Assembly (NCBI GenBank): GCA_030432595.1 | Contig: JAUIGU010000002.1 | Location: forward strand, 248,001 to 312,000 | Origin: Phycisphaerae bacterium | GTDB taxonomy: Bacteria > Planctomycetota > Phycisphaerae > Phycisphaerales > Phycisphaeraceae | Length of the DNA: 64,000 bases | Direction: 5' to 3' | In this document: positions 9,007-16,005 of the stretch, in pieces | Layout of the letters: each line of letters begins with the position of its first letter | Numbering within the stretch: the stretch's first letter is position 1 | Notes under the pieces: generated by a model | Database searches by the model: none | What the model was told of the DNA's origin: nothing | The model's input: only the letters and a program-made list of their open reading frames with translations | Made by a program: the position numbers and the translations under genes

Positions 9007-9752
9007 GCCGCCGCCTCCGTCCCCGCCCCCGGAAGCGACGATCCCGAAGCCGACGCGTCGTTCAGATTTTCGGGATGTTCTCGATGTTCCTGATGCTCTT
9101 GATTTCCAGCGTTTTCAGACTTTCCCGTGTTTCCTGCTTTTTTGATCACGGCCGGCACCCCCACCGCCACCGCCCCGGCCGGCACGTCCTTGACCACCAC
9201 CGCGTTGGCCCCGATCTGCGCATCGTCCCCGATGCGCACCGCGCCCAGCACCTTCGCGCCCGCGCCGACGTTGACACGGTCGCCCAGCACCGGCGCATCG
9301 TGCACGCGCTCGAGCGTCTTGTTGCCCAGCGTGCAGCCCTGCCGGACGTGGCAGTCGTCGCCGATCACGCACTGGCCGTGGATGACGACGCCGTGCTGGT
9401 GCTCGATCACCAGGCGTCGCCCGATCTTCGCGCTGTAGGGCAACTCGATGCCGTAGTGGTTTCGCACATGCCGGTACATCCAGCGGTACACGACCGATAA
9501 CGGGGCACGCGCCGGCTGCGGCACGCCCATCCGCCACACGCCGAAGCGGTACACCGCCACCGCGCGGAAGCCGGGCTTGGTCCAGTCCCGGCCGTGCGCG
9601 GCATAGTCCTCTTTCAAAAGCGCCCACAACCCCAGGCCGTCCGCGCCGCGCCCGGTGGTCGCGTGCTCGTGCAACGGCGGCGACTCCGGAGACGCCGGGG
9701 GCGGCGGCTCGGGGGCCGCGCTTCGGGATGACGAATCGGGGTCGGGTGCCAC
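9003..9752 (-). CDS. Serine O-acetyltransferase-like beta-helix acyltransferase with repeat-derived tail
   Basis: The core (about residues 45-205) matches the CysE/WcaB type: KEDYAAHGRDWTKPGF, a helical part, then hexapeptide repeats with IEHQHGVVIHGQCVIGDDC, GCTLGNKT and APVLGDRVNVGAGAKVLG. In this locus it more likely O-acetylates sugar than makes O-acetylserine. I chose the GTG at 9752, which has a GAGG about 11 nt upstream; the frame continues to a TTG at 9833. The last 45 residues are low complexity, read from a purine-rich stretch that resembles the intergenic GGAAA/GAAAACGC repeats elsewhere in the window. It overlaps the downstream gene by 4 nt. Confidence 0.83.
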   Translation of the reverse strand: MAPDPDSSSRSAAPEPPPPASPESPPLHEHATTGRGADGLGLWALLKEDYAAHGRDWTKPGFRAVAVYRFGVWRMGVPQPARAPLSVVYRWMYRHVRNHYGIELPYSAKIGRRLVIEHQHGVVIHGQCVIGDDCHVRQGCTLGNKTLERVHDAPVLGDRVNVGAGAKVLGAVRIGDDAQIGANAVVVKDVPAGAVAVGVPAVIKKAGNTGKSENAGNQEHQEHREHPENLNDASASGSSLPGAGTEAAA

Positions 9753-9899
9753 GTCCGCATAACCTCGTCGGGGGCCTCGTCGGCAATCGGCATCGGGCCG
9801 ATACAACCTGCGATAGTACCCCCATCGGCACAAAACCCCGCCGCCTGTGACCCCCCACCCACGCCCGGATCGCCCGCGGGGTCACCGACGCCTCCGCCC

Positions 9900-11078
9900 A
9901 TGAAGCTCCTCGTCGTCATCGTGAACTACAACGGGTTCGGCCTCACCGCCGACTGCCTCGACGCCATCGCGCCCCTCATCGACGAAGTCCCCGACACCCA
10001 CGTCGGCCTCTGCGACAACGGCTCCGCCCCACCCACCCTCGCAGGCGACCCTTCCGACGCCGAGCGCCTGGCTGCGTTCATCGATCAGCGCGGCTACGGG
10101 GACTGGTGCTCGCTCACCGCCATCACCCCCAACCTCGGGTTCACCGGCGGCAACAACGCCATCATCCGGCAACACTTCCCCCCCAAGCCGAGCGATGAGC
10201 GCAGCGAATCGCCGGATCCCCCCGACTACGTCCTTCTCCTGAACAACGACACCCTCGTCTACCCCGGCGCGTTCAAAGCCCTTGTCGACTTCATGGACGA
10301 CCCGGAGAACATCAAAAAGAAGATCGGGTGCGCGGGCTCTCGTTTAGAAGACCGCCCCGTGCCGAGGGCTGAGGAGCCACGCGACGAAGCCTCGGATCAA
10401 CCCGGCAACCCCCAGGTCTCCGCCTTCCGCTTCTTCAACCTGCTCAACGAATTCCAGGGCGCGACCAAGCTCGGCCCGCTCTACCGCCTGTTCAAATCCA
10501 ACGCCGTCGGCATGGACATACCCCCACACAACGCCCCCGCCGACTGGGTCGCCGGCGCGTCCATGATCATCCGCCGCGAGGTCATCGAACAGGTCGGCGC
10601 CCTCGACGACGGGTACTACACCTACTTCGACGACATCGACTATTGCCACAGCGCCAAGAAAGCCGGCTGGTCCACCTGGTACGTCCCCGCCTCGCGCGTC
10701 GTGCACCTGGTCGGCCAAACCACCGGCGTCACCCACGCCAACACTGACGACGCCGCAAAGCAACAAAAAGCCGCCAAACCCCGCGCCGACTACTGGTTCC
10801 AGGCCCGACACCGCTACTGGCTCAAGCACCACGGCAAGCTCACCGCCGCCCTCGCCGACCTCGCGCTCATCGCCGGCACCGCGATCTGCCGGCTCCGCGC
10901 GGTGTTCGGCGGCGATGACCACGGCCTGCCCGCCCGCTTCCTGCGCGACTGCATCAAGAAGTCCGTCTTCGTCGTCGGCTTCCAGACCCCGCACGTCGTC
11001 AATCCCGCGACCGGCACGCCCAACCCCACGACGCCGAACGTGGTGGAAATCGAAGAACCCTCCAACGCGGTCGCGTAA
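9900..11078 (+). CDS. GT2 glycosyltransferase (rhamnosyltransferase-like) with two in-frame repeat inserts
   Basis: This 392-residue protein is the only plus-strand gene in the polysaccharide locus. LLVVIVNYNGFGLT opens the GT2 fold, NLGFTGGNNAII lies near residue 79, VLLLNNDTLVYPGAF near residue 111 holds the DxD-type site, DWVAGASMIIRREV near residue 215 and GYYTYFDDIDYCHSAKKAGW near residue 239. This pattern is typical of WbbL-like rhamnosyl transferases. Two hydrophilic inserts, KPSDERSESPDP and VPRAEEPRDEASDQ, are encoded by copies of a hairpin repeat and lie in probable surface loops. It probably has its own promoter in the 147-nt gap shared with the divergent acyltransferase gene. Confidence 0.88.
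   Translation: MKLLVVIVNYNGFGLTADCLDAIAPLIDEVPDTHVGLCDNGSAPPTLAGDPSDAERLAAFIDQRGYGDWCSLTAITPNLGFTGGNNAIIRQHFPPKPSDERSESPDPPDYVLLLNNDTLVYPGAFKALVDFMDDPENIKKKIGCAGSRLEDRPVPRAEEPRDEASDQPGNPQVSAFRFFNLLNEFQGATKLGPLYRLFKSNAVGMDIPPHNAPADWVAGASMIIRREVIEQVGALDDGYYTYFDDIDYCHSAKKAGWSTWYVPASRVVHLVGQTTGVTHANTDDAAKQQKAAKPRADYWFQARHRYWLKHHGKLTAALADLALIAGTAICRLRAVFGGDDHGLPARFLRDCIKKSVFVVGFQTPHVVNPATGTPNPTTPNVVEIEEPSNAVA
10183..10219 (+). repeat. In-frame hairpin repeat, copy A
   Basis: The element reads GCCGA, stem GCGAT (10192-10196), loop GAGCGCAGCGA, stem ATCGC (10208-10212), then CGGATCC. It lies inside the glycosyltransferase gene and is translated as KPSDERSESPDP. Related copies are at 10360-10400, 37884-37917 (minus) and 44251-44288. 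The stems differ between copies but mostly keep pairing. Confidence 0.75.
10360..10400 (+). repeat. In-frame hairpin repeat, copy B
   Basis: It reads GCCGA, stem GGGCT (10366-10370), a loop 6 nt longer than in the other copies, stem AGCCT (10388-10392), then CGGATCAA. It is translated as VPRAEEPRDEASDQ in the same glycosyltransferase as copy A, in the same reading frame of the element. The 6-nt difference in the loop keeps the frame. Confidence 0.7.
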
Positions 11079-11092
11079 GCGAAGGGGACCGG

Positions 11093-12133
11093 TCACGCGT
11101 CCGCGTGAACCACGTCCAACGCCCGACTCAACGCGTCGACATCGATTTCGATCGGCCGGGCCTGGCACGCGCGCAGCAGGCGCTTCTCTTCCACCAGCTT
11201 CAGGTCTTCGCTGCGCAACCGGCCGGTCACCGCCGACCACGCCCCACCGACCGCCGCCGTGAGTTGGCGGTAGCAGTCCACGACGTACCCGGGGTGGAAC
11301 AACTCAACCACGCGCGGCCGACGCTTCGCGAACGCCAGGTTCGCCACCGCCGCGCCGTGCACCGCGACCACGGACTCGGCGTTCCGCATCGTCGCCCACT
11401 GCTCGATCATCGGCAGGTCTTCGAAGTAGCGCGTGAAGTAGCCGCGCTGCCCGAGCAGCGACTCGACCTCGCCGTGGTTCACCAGCGCCCGCGAACCCCG
11501 CCGCGCGATGAAGACTTTCGCCGGCGTGTCCGTGGGCCAAGGCTCAACGAGTTCCGCATCACCAAGAAGCCGCGGCAGCCGGGCCTCGTAAAACCCGGCG
11601 TCGGCCGAGGTCGCCACGCACCGCGTGCCCCGCACCACCGCATCCGTCCGCACGGTTTCCACGCCCAAGAGGCGACACACCTCCTGCGTCATCGCCGTCG
11701 CCCGCGCCCGCAACACCAGCACCGGCTCCACCCCCGCCACCCGCACCGCCTGCAGCCGCGGCAGCACGTCGTAAAGCACGTGCGCCAGGTTCGCGTCGGT
11801 CTCGTTCCGCGCATCCAGGAACGGCCGGTGCAATGCCAGCGTCTGCATCGCCGTGAACTTCTGTTTCAGCCGACGCGTCCGGTGACGCCAACGCGACTCC
11901 GAACGGCCGAAATTGCGGAGTTGGCTCTCGGCCGATCCCTCCAGCCGAACCGTCACCGGGGCGTACTCGATCTCGCGCCCCTCCAGCCACAGCTCCCGGA
12001 CGCGCGGCGACAACGTCCCCCCCAACGCAGTCGGAAACGTGAACAGCCACGCGTCGGAGACGCGCAAACGCGCCGCAGGCAACACCACCCGGTCGTTATC
12101 GATCGCAGTCGGCACGGTCAAACTTAGCTCCAC
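11093..12133 (-). CDS. GT61 family glycosyltransferase (DUF563)
   Basis: The 346-residue protein carries the GT61 signature in its C-terminal half: VVAVHGAAVANLAFAKRRPR near residue 256 with VVELFHPGY near residue 277, preceded by KVFIARRGSRALVNHGEVES near residue 207. FLDARNETDANLAHVLYDVL near residue 107 is the usual H/N-rich upstream block. Family members add pentoses, hexoses or GlcNAc to glycans. The start is a GTG at 12133. It converges with the plus-strand glycosyltransferase, only 14 nt apart. Confidence 0.85.
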   Translation of the reverse strand: MELSLTVPTAIDNDRVVLPAARLRVSDAWLFTFPTALGGTLSPRVRELWLEGREIEYAPVTVRLEGSAESQLRNFGRSESRWRHRTRRLKQKFTAMQTLALHRPFLDARNETDANLAHVLYDVLPRLQAVRVAGVEPVLVLRARATAMTQEVCRLLGVETVRTDAVVRGTRCVATSADAGFYEARLPRLLGDAELVEPWPTDTPAKVFIARRGSRALVNHGEVESLLGQRGYFTRYFEDLPMIEQWATMRNAESVVAVHGAAVANLAFAKRRPRVVELFHPGYVVDCYRQLTAAVGGAWSAVTGRLRSEDLKLVEEKRLLRACQARPIEIDVDALSRALDVVHADA

Positions 12134-12163
12134 GGGTCGCGCCGCAGGCGCGGGCGCGAACCA

Positions 12164-13123
12164 CTAAGTATACCGGGAGCGATAAAAATCGGCAATAGCA
12201 TCCCACGCTTTTACTTCGTCAAAACCGAGCGCCGCCGCGTCGGGCGTGTCGGTGTTGATGCGGATGCGGGGCTCGGAGAACTCGGTCTGCTGCGCGAGTT
12301 CGAGCTCGCACGGCAAGCCCAGGCGGGGGCGCATTGCGGCGGCGAAGCGTTCGGCAAACGCGCCCTGACTCTCGATGTAGCCGCACGGGCCGACCGTGCA
12401 CGCCGAGCCAGGCTGGGTCTGGAGCATCTCGGCGCACTGCGTGTACACCCGGGCGAGCAGCTCGACGTGGATGTTGTCGCGTACGTACGCCGGCGTGTTG
12501 CAGCCCGCGGTCTTGCCGGCAAACCAGGTCTTCACGAGGTAGTTCGTGAAGCGCGGCTCTTCGTACGGCCCGAACGGGTTGGGGATCACGAACTGCCCCA
12601 GCGGCACGCCGGAAGCTTCGCAGTAATACGCGAACATCTCGGCGGTCAGCGCCTTGCTCAGGCCGTAGGGCGAAAAGTGAGGGAGCTTGCCGCCGCCATC
12701 CGTTGAGCCTGCGCCCTGCCCGCCGGCGAAGACGGAGTTGGTCAGCAACACGGCGGCGTCGGGGTTGCCACTCCGCAGCGTGTCGAGCACAGGCTGTAGG
12801 TTCTTCGTGTTGTTGGTGACCGCCGCGCTGGCGTCGAAGTCGGGGGACTTGTAGTTGGTGACGTCCGCCGCGTGGTGGCAGAGCAGGTCGAAGGGTTTCG
12901 ATTTGAGCGCCGTCATGAACGCGTCGTCGCCGAATGCGCATCCCCACACGGGTGTGCAGTGCGGCTGTACCAACGCGATGCGCTGTTCGCGCACCCCGCC
13001 GTCGGCGTAATCCGCGGCGGCGCCACGCGTAAAGGTGGCGGTGACATCGTGCCCCGCCTCGGCGAGCTGCTTGATGAACCAATAGCCCGTGAACGAGCTG
13101 CCGCCGGTGAAGAGGATGTTCAT
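12164..13123 (-). CDS. NAD(P)-dependent SDR sugar-nucleotide epimerase/dehydratase
   Basis: This 319-residue extended SDR starts MNILFTGGSSFTGYWFIKQL, a Rossmann GxxSxxG cofactor site. LLCHHAADVTNYKSPDFD lies near residue 85, and SPYGLSKALTAEM near residue 151 is the catalytic YxxxK. A nucleotide-sugar C-terminal domain follows with PFGPYEEPRF near residue 184. Nearby rfbF- and rfbC-like genes suggest a CDP- or dTDP-deoxysugar, but the exact step (epimerase, reductase or dehydratase) cannot be told. A palindromic repeat fills the gap to the upstream gene. Confidence 0.82.
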   Translation of the reverse strand: MNILFTGGSSFTGYWFIKQLAEAGHDVTATFTRGAAADYADGGVREQRIALVQPHCTPVWGCAFGDDAFMTALKSKPFDLLCHHAADVTNYKSPDFDASAAVTNNTKNLQPVLDTLRSGNPDAAVLLTNSVFAGGQGAGSTDGGGKLPHFSPYGLSKALTAEMFAYYCEASGVPLGQFVIPNPFGPYEEPRFTNYLVKTWFAGKTAGCNTPAYVRDNIHVELLARVYTQCAEMLQTQPGSACTVGPCGYIESQGAFAERFAAAMRPRLGLPCELELAQQTEFSEPRIRINTDTPDAAALGFDEVKAWDAIADFYRSRYT

Positions 13124-13132
13124 GTTGCGTTC

Positions 13133-13216
13133 TATAAAGCCGCGGACGGTGTCCGCGGTTCCCCTTGTGCAAACATTCTTGCGACACGTTCCGCCGACAC
13201 CGTCGGCGGCTTGATA
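13133..13216. repeat. TATAAAGC paired-palindrome element, copy 1
   Basis: Two inverted half-elements face each other across about 27 nt. The left half starts TATAAAGCCGCGGACGGTGT and folds GCCGCGGAC/GTCCGCGGT. The right half contains GCCGACACCGTCGGCGGC and ends in GCTTGATA. It occupies the whole gap between the SDR gene and the rfbC-like stop codon, and belongs to the same family as copies at 32711-32775, 33940-33967, 34513-34589 and 35284-35360. Confidence 0.8.
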
Positions 13217-13774
13217 TCAAGCGGTCACAACTCCCAGGTGCCAGCTCGGATCAAAGTCGCGCCAGTTCGCGTCCTTGTCGCTGAGCACCTTCGGCTCGGC
13301 GGGCCACTCGATGTTGAATTCCGGATCGTTGTACCGAATGCCGCGCTCGGCGTCGGGGGCGTAGAAGCTGTCCACGAAATAAAACGCCTCTGTGTCGGGC
13401 TGCAGCGTGATGAACCCGTGGGCAAACCCCTTCGGGGCGTACATCATCGTGCGATTCTCGGCACTGAGTTCGGCGCCGAACCACTGCTTGAACGTCGGCG
13501 AGTCGGGGCGTAAATCAATGATGCAGTCCCACAGCGCGCCCTTGATGCAGCGGACGACCTTGGTCTCGGCCGCGTCGCCGAGCTGGTAGTGCATGCCGCG
13601 CAGCGTGCCGACGTCGGCCGACGACGAGTTGTTGACCTGCACGAAGTTGGTCACACAGCCCGCGCCGTCGAACTCGTTCTCGCAGAACACACGGGCAAAG
13701 AACCCGCGTTCGTCGCCGCGCTTTTCGAGGTCGATCAGGTACGCGTCTTTCAGAGGGGTGGGGGTGAATTTCAT
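13217..13774 (-). CDS. rfbC: dTDP-4-dehydrorhamnose 3,5-epimerase family protein
   Basis: The 185-residue cupin matches RfbC/RmlC: LEKRGDERGFFARVF (about residues 16-30), QVNNSSSADVGTLRGMHYQL (about 46-65) with catalytic His62, KVVRCIKGALWDCIIDLR near residue 72, and APKGFAHGFITL near residue 112. The family epimerises C3 and/or C5 of 4-keto-6-deoxy sugar nucleotides. Next to an RfbF-type cytidylyltransferase and SDR enzymes it may act on a CDP-linked sugar rather than in dTDP-rhamnose synthesis, since no rmlA, rmlB or rmlD is seen. Its ATG shares ATGA with a small upstream gene. Confidence 0.87.
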   Translation of the reverse strand: MKFTPTPLKDAYLIDLEKRGDERGFFARVFCENEFDGAGCVTNFVQVNNSSSADVGTLRGMHYQLGDAAETKVVRCIKGALWDCIIDLRPDSPTFKQWFGAELSAENRTMMYAPKGFAHGFITLQPDTEAFYFVDSFYAPDAERGIRYNDPEFNIEWPAEPKVLSDKDANWRDFDPSWHLGVVTA

Positions 13775-13935
13775 GAACCTGCATCAATCTTACGTTGCGT
13801 CGAAGAATGATTGCCGCGCACAAAACGGGCAACTTTTCTAACCATCCATATGGCGGTCAAACACACGAGGGCTGGCACGCCAACATCAAACAACAATGAG
13901 TACCAATCCGGAGTTTGCTGGACTTGATTACTCAT
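13771..13935 (-). CDS. Small single-span membrane protein (hypothetical)
   Basis: A 54-residue frame starts at ATG 13935, 10 nt after the upstream SDR stop, and ends overlapping the rfbC-like ATG by 4 nt, so it fits the coupled pattern of the locus. One hydrophobic helix (about residues 15-35, including VGVPALVCLTAIWMV) is followed by a basic segment KVARFVRGNH, predicting a membrane anchor with the tail in the cytoplasm. No family is recognised. The DNA is less GC-rich than its neighbours. It could be a spurious frame, but position and composition favour a real gene. Confidence 0.55.
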   Translation of the reverse strand: MSNQVQQTPDWYSLLFDVGVPALVCLTAIWMVRKVARFVRGNHSSTQRKIDAGS

Positions 13936-13945
13936 GATTCCAATT

Positions 13946-14965
13946 TCATGCCCCCGCTTCCACGCCGATGCGGTCGAACCGGCCCTTGAGGGTGCGGAGG
14001 CGGACGAACTGGTCGCCTTCGAAGTCCTTGGCGCTGAAGCCGTGGTCCACCATCTTTTTGTGCAGCTCTTCCATGCCCGATTCAAGGTTGTACTTGAGCT
14101 TGAAGTCGGGGAGCAGGTAGTTGAGCTTGTCGAACTTCACGCGGTAATCGCGGGAGTCTTCGCCGTGCTCGCCGGTGTAGACGACCTTGGCGGAGGGAAT
14201 AAGGCGTTCGACCTGGTCGCCGACGTCCTTGACCTGGTAGTTCTCGGTGTTGCCGCCGATGTTGATCGCTTCGCCGTTGATGTTGTCGGCCGGGGCTTCG
14301 CTGAACGCCACGAACGCGCCGGCGATGTCGGCACAGTGGATCAGCGGGCGCCACGGCGAGCCGTCGGACTTGATGCGGATCTCGCCGTACGACAGCGCCG
14401 ACCCGAGCAGGTTGTTCACGACCAGGTCGATGCGGAGCATCGGGCTGTGGCCGTACGCGGTCGCGTTGCGCAGCCAGGACACGCAGAAGCCGTCGTCAGC
14501 GAGCTCGGCCGTCTGTTCTTCGGTTTCGATCTTGCTCTTGGCGTACGCGGTGAGCGGATTGAGCGTGTCGATCTCGGCGAGGGCTTTTTCGGGGTCGTCG
14601 CCCTTGCCGTAGACGCTGCAGCTACCAGAGAACAGGAACCGCCCGACGCCGGCGCTTTTGGCGAGCTTGGCGAGGCGGACCGACGCGTCGCGGTTGATCG
14701 AGTACGTGATCTGCGGGTCCATGTCGCCCATCGGGTCGTTGGAGATGGCGGCGAGGTGGCAGACCGCGTCGATGCCGTCGAGGTCTTTCTCCGTGAGGTC
14801 GCGGACGTCCTTGGCCAGCTCGGTGTCGGGCTTGACGAACGGCTCCCACTCGCAGCCCTCGAAGAGGTTGACGTCCACGCCGGTGACGGTGTGTCCGGCT
14901 TGCTTGAGGAGGTCCACGAGGTGGACGCCGATGTAGCCGCGGTGGCCGGTGACGAGGATGTTCAT
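13946..14965 (-). CDS. NAD-dependent epimerase/dehydratase (extended SDR)
   Basis: This 339-residue SDR starts MNILVTGHRGYIGVHLVDLL, the Rossmann GxxGYIG motif. CHLAAISNDPMGDM lies near residue 70, FSGSCSVYGKG near residue 112 gives the catalytic Ser/Thr region, and LTAYAKSKIETEE near residue 137 is the YxxxK. RPLIHCADIAGAF and INIGGNTENYQVKDV sit in the substrate domain. It is adjacent to the RfbF-like gene, so it probably works on the activated sugar, perhaps as the 4,6-dehydratase or a later epimerase/reductase. It lacks the GFKGSW motif I expect in RfbG. Confidence 0.83.
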   Translation of the reverse strand: MNILVTGHRGYIGVHLVDLLKQAGHTVTGVDVNLFEGCEWEPFVKPDTELAKDVRDLTEKDLDGIDAVCHLAAISNDPMGDMDPQITYSINRDASVRLAKLAKSAGVGRFLFSGSCSVYGKGDDPEKALAEIDTLNPLTAYAKSKIETEEQTAELADDGFCVSWLRNATAYGHSPMLRIDLVVNNLLGSALSYGEIRIKSDGSPWRPLIHCADIAGAFVAFSEAPADNINGEAINIGGNTENYQVKDVGDQVERLIPSAKVVYTGEHGEDSRDYRVKFDKLNYLLPDFKLKYNLESGMEELHKKMVDHGFSAKDFEGDQFVRLRTLKGRFDRIGVEAGA

Positions 14966-14981
14966 GATGAAGTGTCCCGTG

Positions 14982-15077
14982 GTTAGTGGTCAGTGATCAG
15001 TGTCGTTCACCGAAGCTTGCTCTTTTTTCCTGATCACTGGTCACTGACCACTGATCACTTGCTGAGCTTCGCTCAGC
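14982..15077. repeat. Inverted repeat with TGGTCAGTGATCAGTG arms and a stop-codon hairpin
   Basis: The left arm (14982-15002) contains TTAGTGGTCAGTGATCAGTG. The right arm (15031-15060) contains its imperfect complement, CACTGACCACTGATCACT. They fill the gap between the SDR and rfbF-like genes. Directly beside them a perfect hairpin, GCTGAG-CTTC-GCTCAGC (15061-15077), overlaps the rfbF-like stop codon. No T-run follows, so I do not call it an intrinsic terminator. Confidence 0.65.
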
Positions 15078-15897
15078 GCGGCAGCCACGGCGGGTTGCCG
15101 GAGGTCCACAGTTTATTCAGGCCGTCCCAGTCGCGTTGCGTGTCCATGCACTGCCAGAAGCCGCGGTGCTTGAACATCGCGAGTTGACTGTCTTTTGCGA
15201 GCTGGATGAGCGGGGTTTTCTCGAGGATGAGTTCTTCGTCGCTCTTGTCGAGGTATTCGGTGAACCCGCGGCGGAAGAAGAAGTAACCGCCGTTGATCCA
15301 GTTGTTGGCCAAGTCGGGCTTCTCGGCGAACTCGGTGACGGCGTCACCGTCGAGTTTCAGCTCGCCGAAACGTGAGGGCGGGTTGACGCCCAGCACGGTG
15401 CCGAGCTTGTCGTGGCCGAGGTGGAAGGCGAACTCTTCGGTGAAGTTGGCGTCGGTGACGCCGTCGCCGTAGGTCACGGCGAAGTGCTCGGCGTCGCCGA
15501 GATACTTGTCGGTGGCGATCGCGATGCGGCCGCCGGTCATCGTGAGCTCGCCCGTGTAGGCGACGGTGACGGACCAGTCCTGGTCGTGGTCGACGCTGTG
15601 GACGTTCACTTCGTTTTCACCGGCGAGGTCGACGGTGAAGTCGGAGTTCATCGCGGCGTAGTTGAGGAAGTAGTCCTTGATGGATTCGGACTTGTACCCG
15701 GCGCAGAGGACGAACTTCTTGAAGCCGTGCCGGGCGTAGGTGCTCATGATGTGCCAGACGATCGGGTAGCGGCCGATCTGGATCATGGGCTTGGGGCGGA
15801 ACTCGGTCTGCTCGCGGAAGCGCGTGCCCAGGCCGCCGCAGAGGACGAAGACGGGGACGTTTTCCGGGGCGGCGGGGTTCGCGGAGGGGCTGGGCAT
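15073..15897 (-). CDS. rfbF: Glucose-1-phosphate cytidylyltransferase
   Basis: The 274-residue protein shows the nucleotidyltransferase fold with VFVLCGGLGTRFREQTEFRP (about residues 16-35), the activation loop whose Arg and Lys contact CTP. KPMIQIGRYPIVWHIMSTY follows, then CAGYKSESIKDYFLNY near residue 61, VTYGDGVTD near residue 139 with the metal-binding Asp, FAEKP near residue 190 and NGGYFFF near residue 200. The family makes CDP-glucose from CTP and glucose-1-phosphate, the first step to CDP-3,6-dideoxy and branched sugars. The usual partners rfbG and rfbH are not in the window. Confidence 0.92.
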   Translation of the reverse strand: MPSPSANPAAPENVPVFVLCGGLGTRFREQTEFRPKPMIQIGRYPIVWHIMSTYARHGFKKFVLCAGYKSESIKDYFLNYAAMNSDFTVDLAGENEVNVHSVDHDQDWSVTVAYTGELTMTGGRIAIATDKYLGDAEHFAVTYGDGVTDANFTEEFAFHLGHDKLGTVLGVNPPSRFGELKLDGDAVTEFAEKPDLANNWINGGYFFFRRGFTEYLDKSDEELILEKTPLIQLAKDSQLAMFKHRGFWQCMDTQRDWDGLNKLWTSGNPPWLPR

Positions 15898-16005
15898 GGC
15901 GGGTTCGAAGGTCGGGGTGGTCGTGGGGTTGTCGGTTACATCGACTGCGCGGCCGCGTGGGTTGTCGGGCGTGATTCTCGGACCCGCGCAGCGGTCGCGC
16001 GGCGG

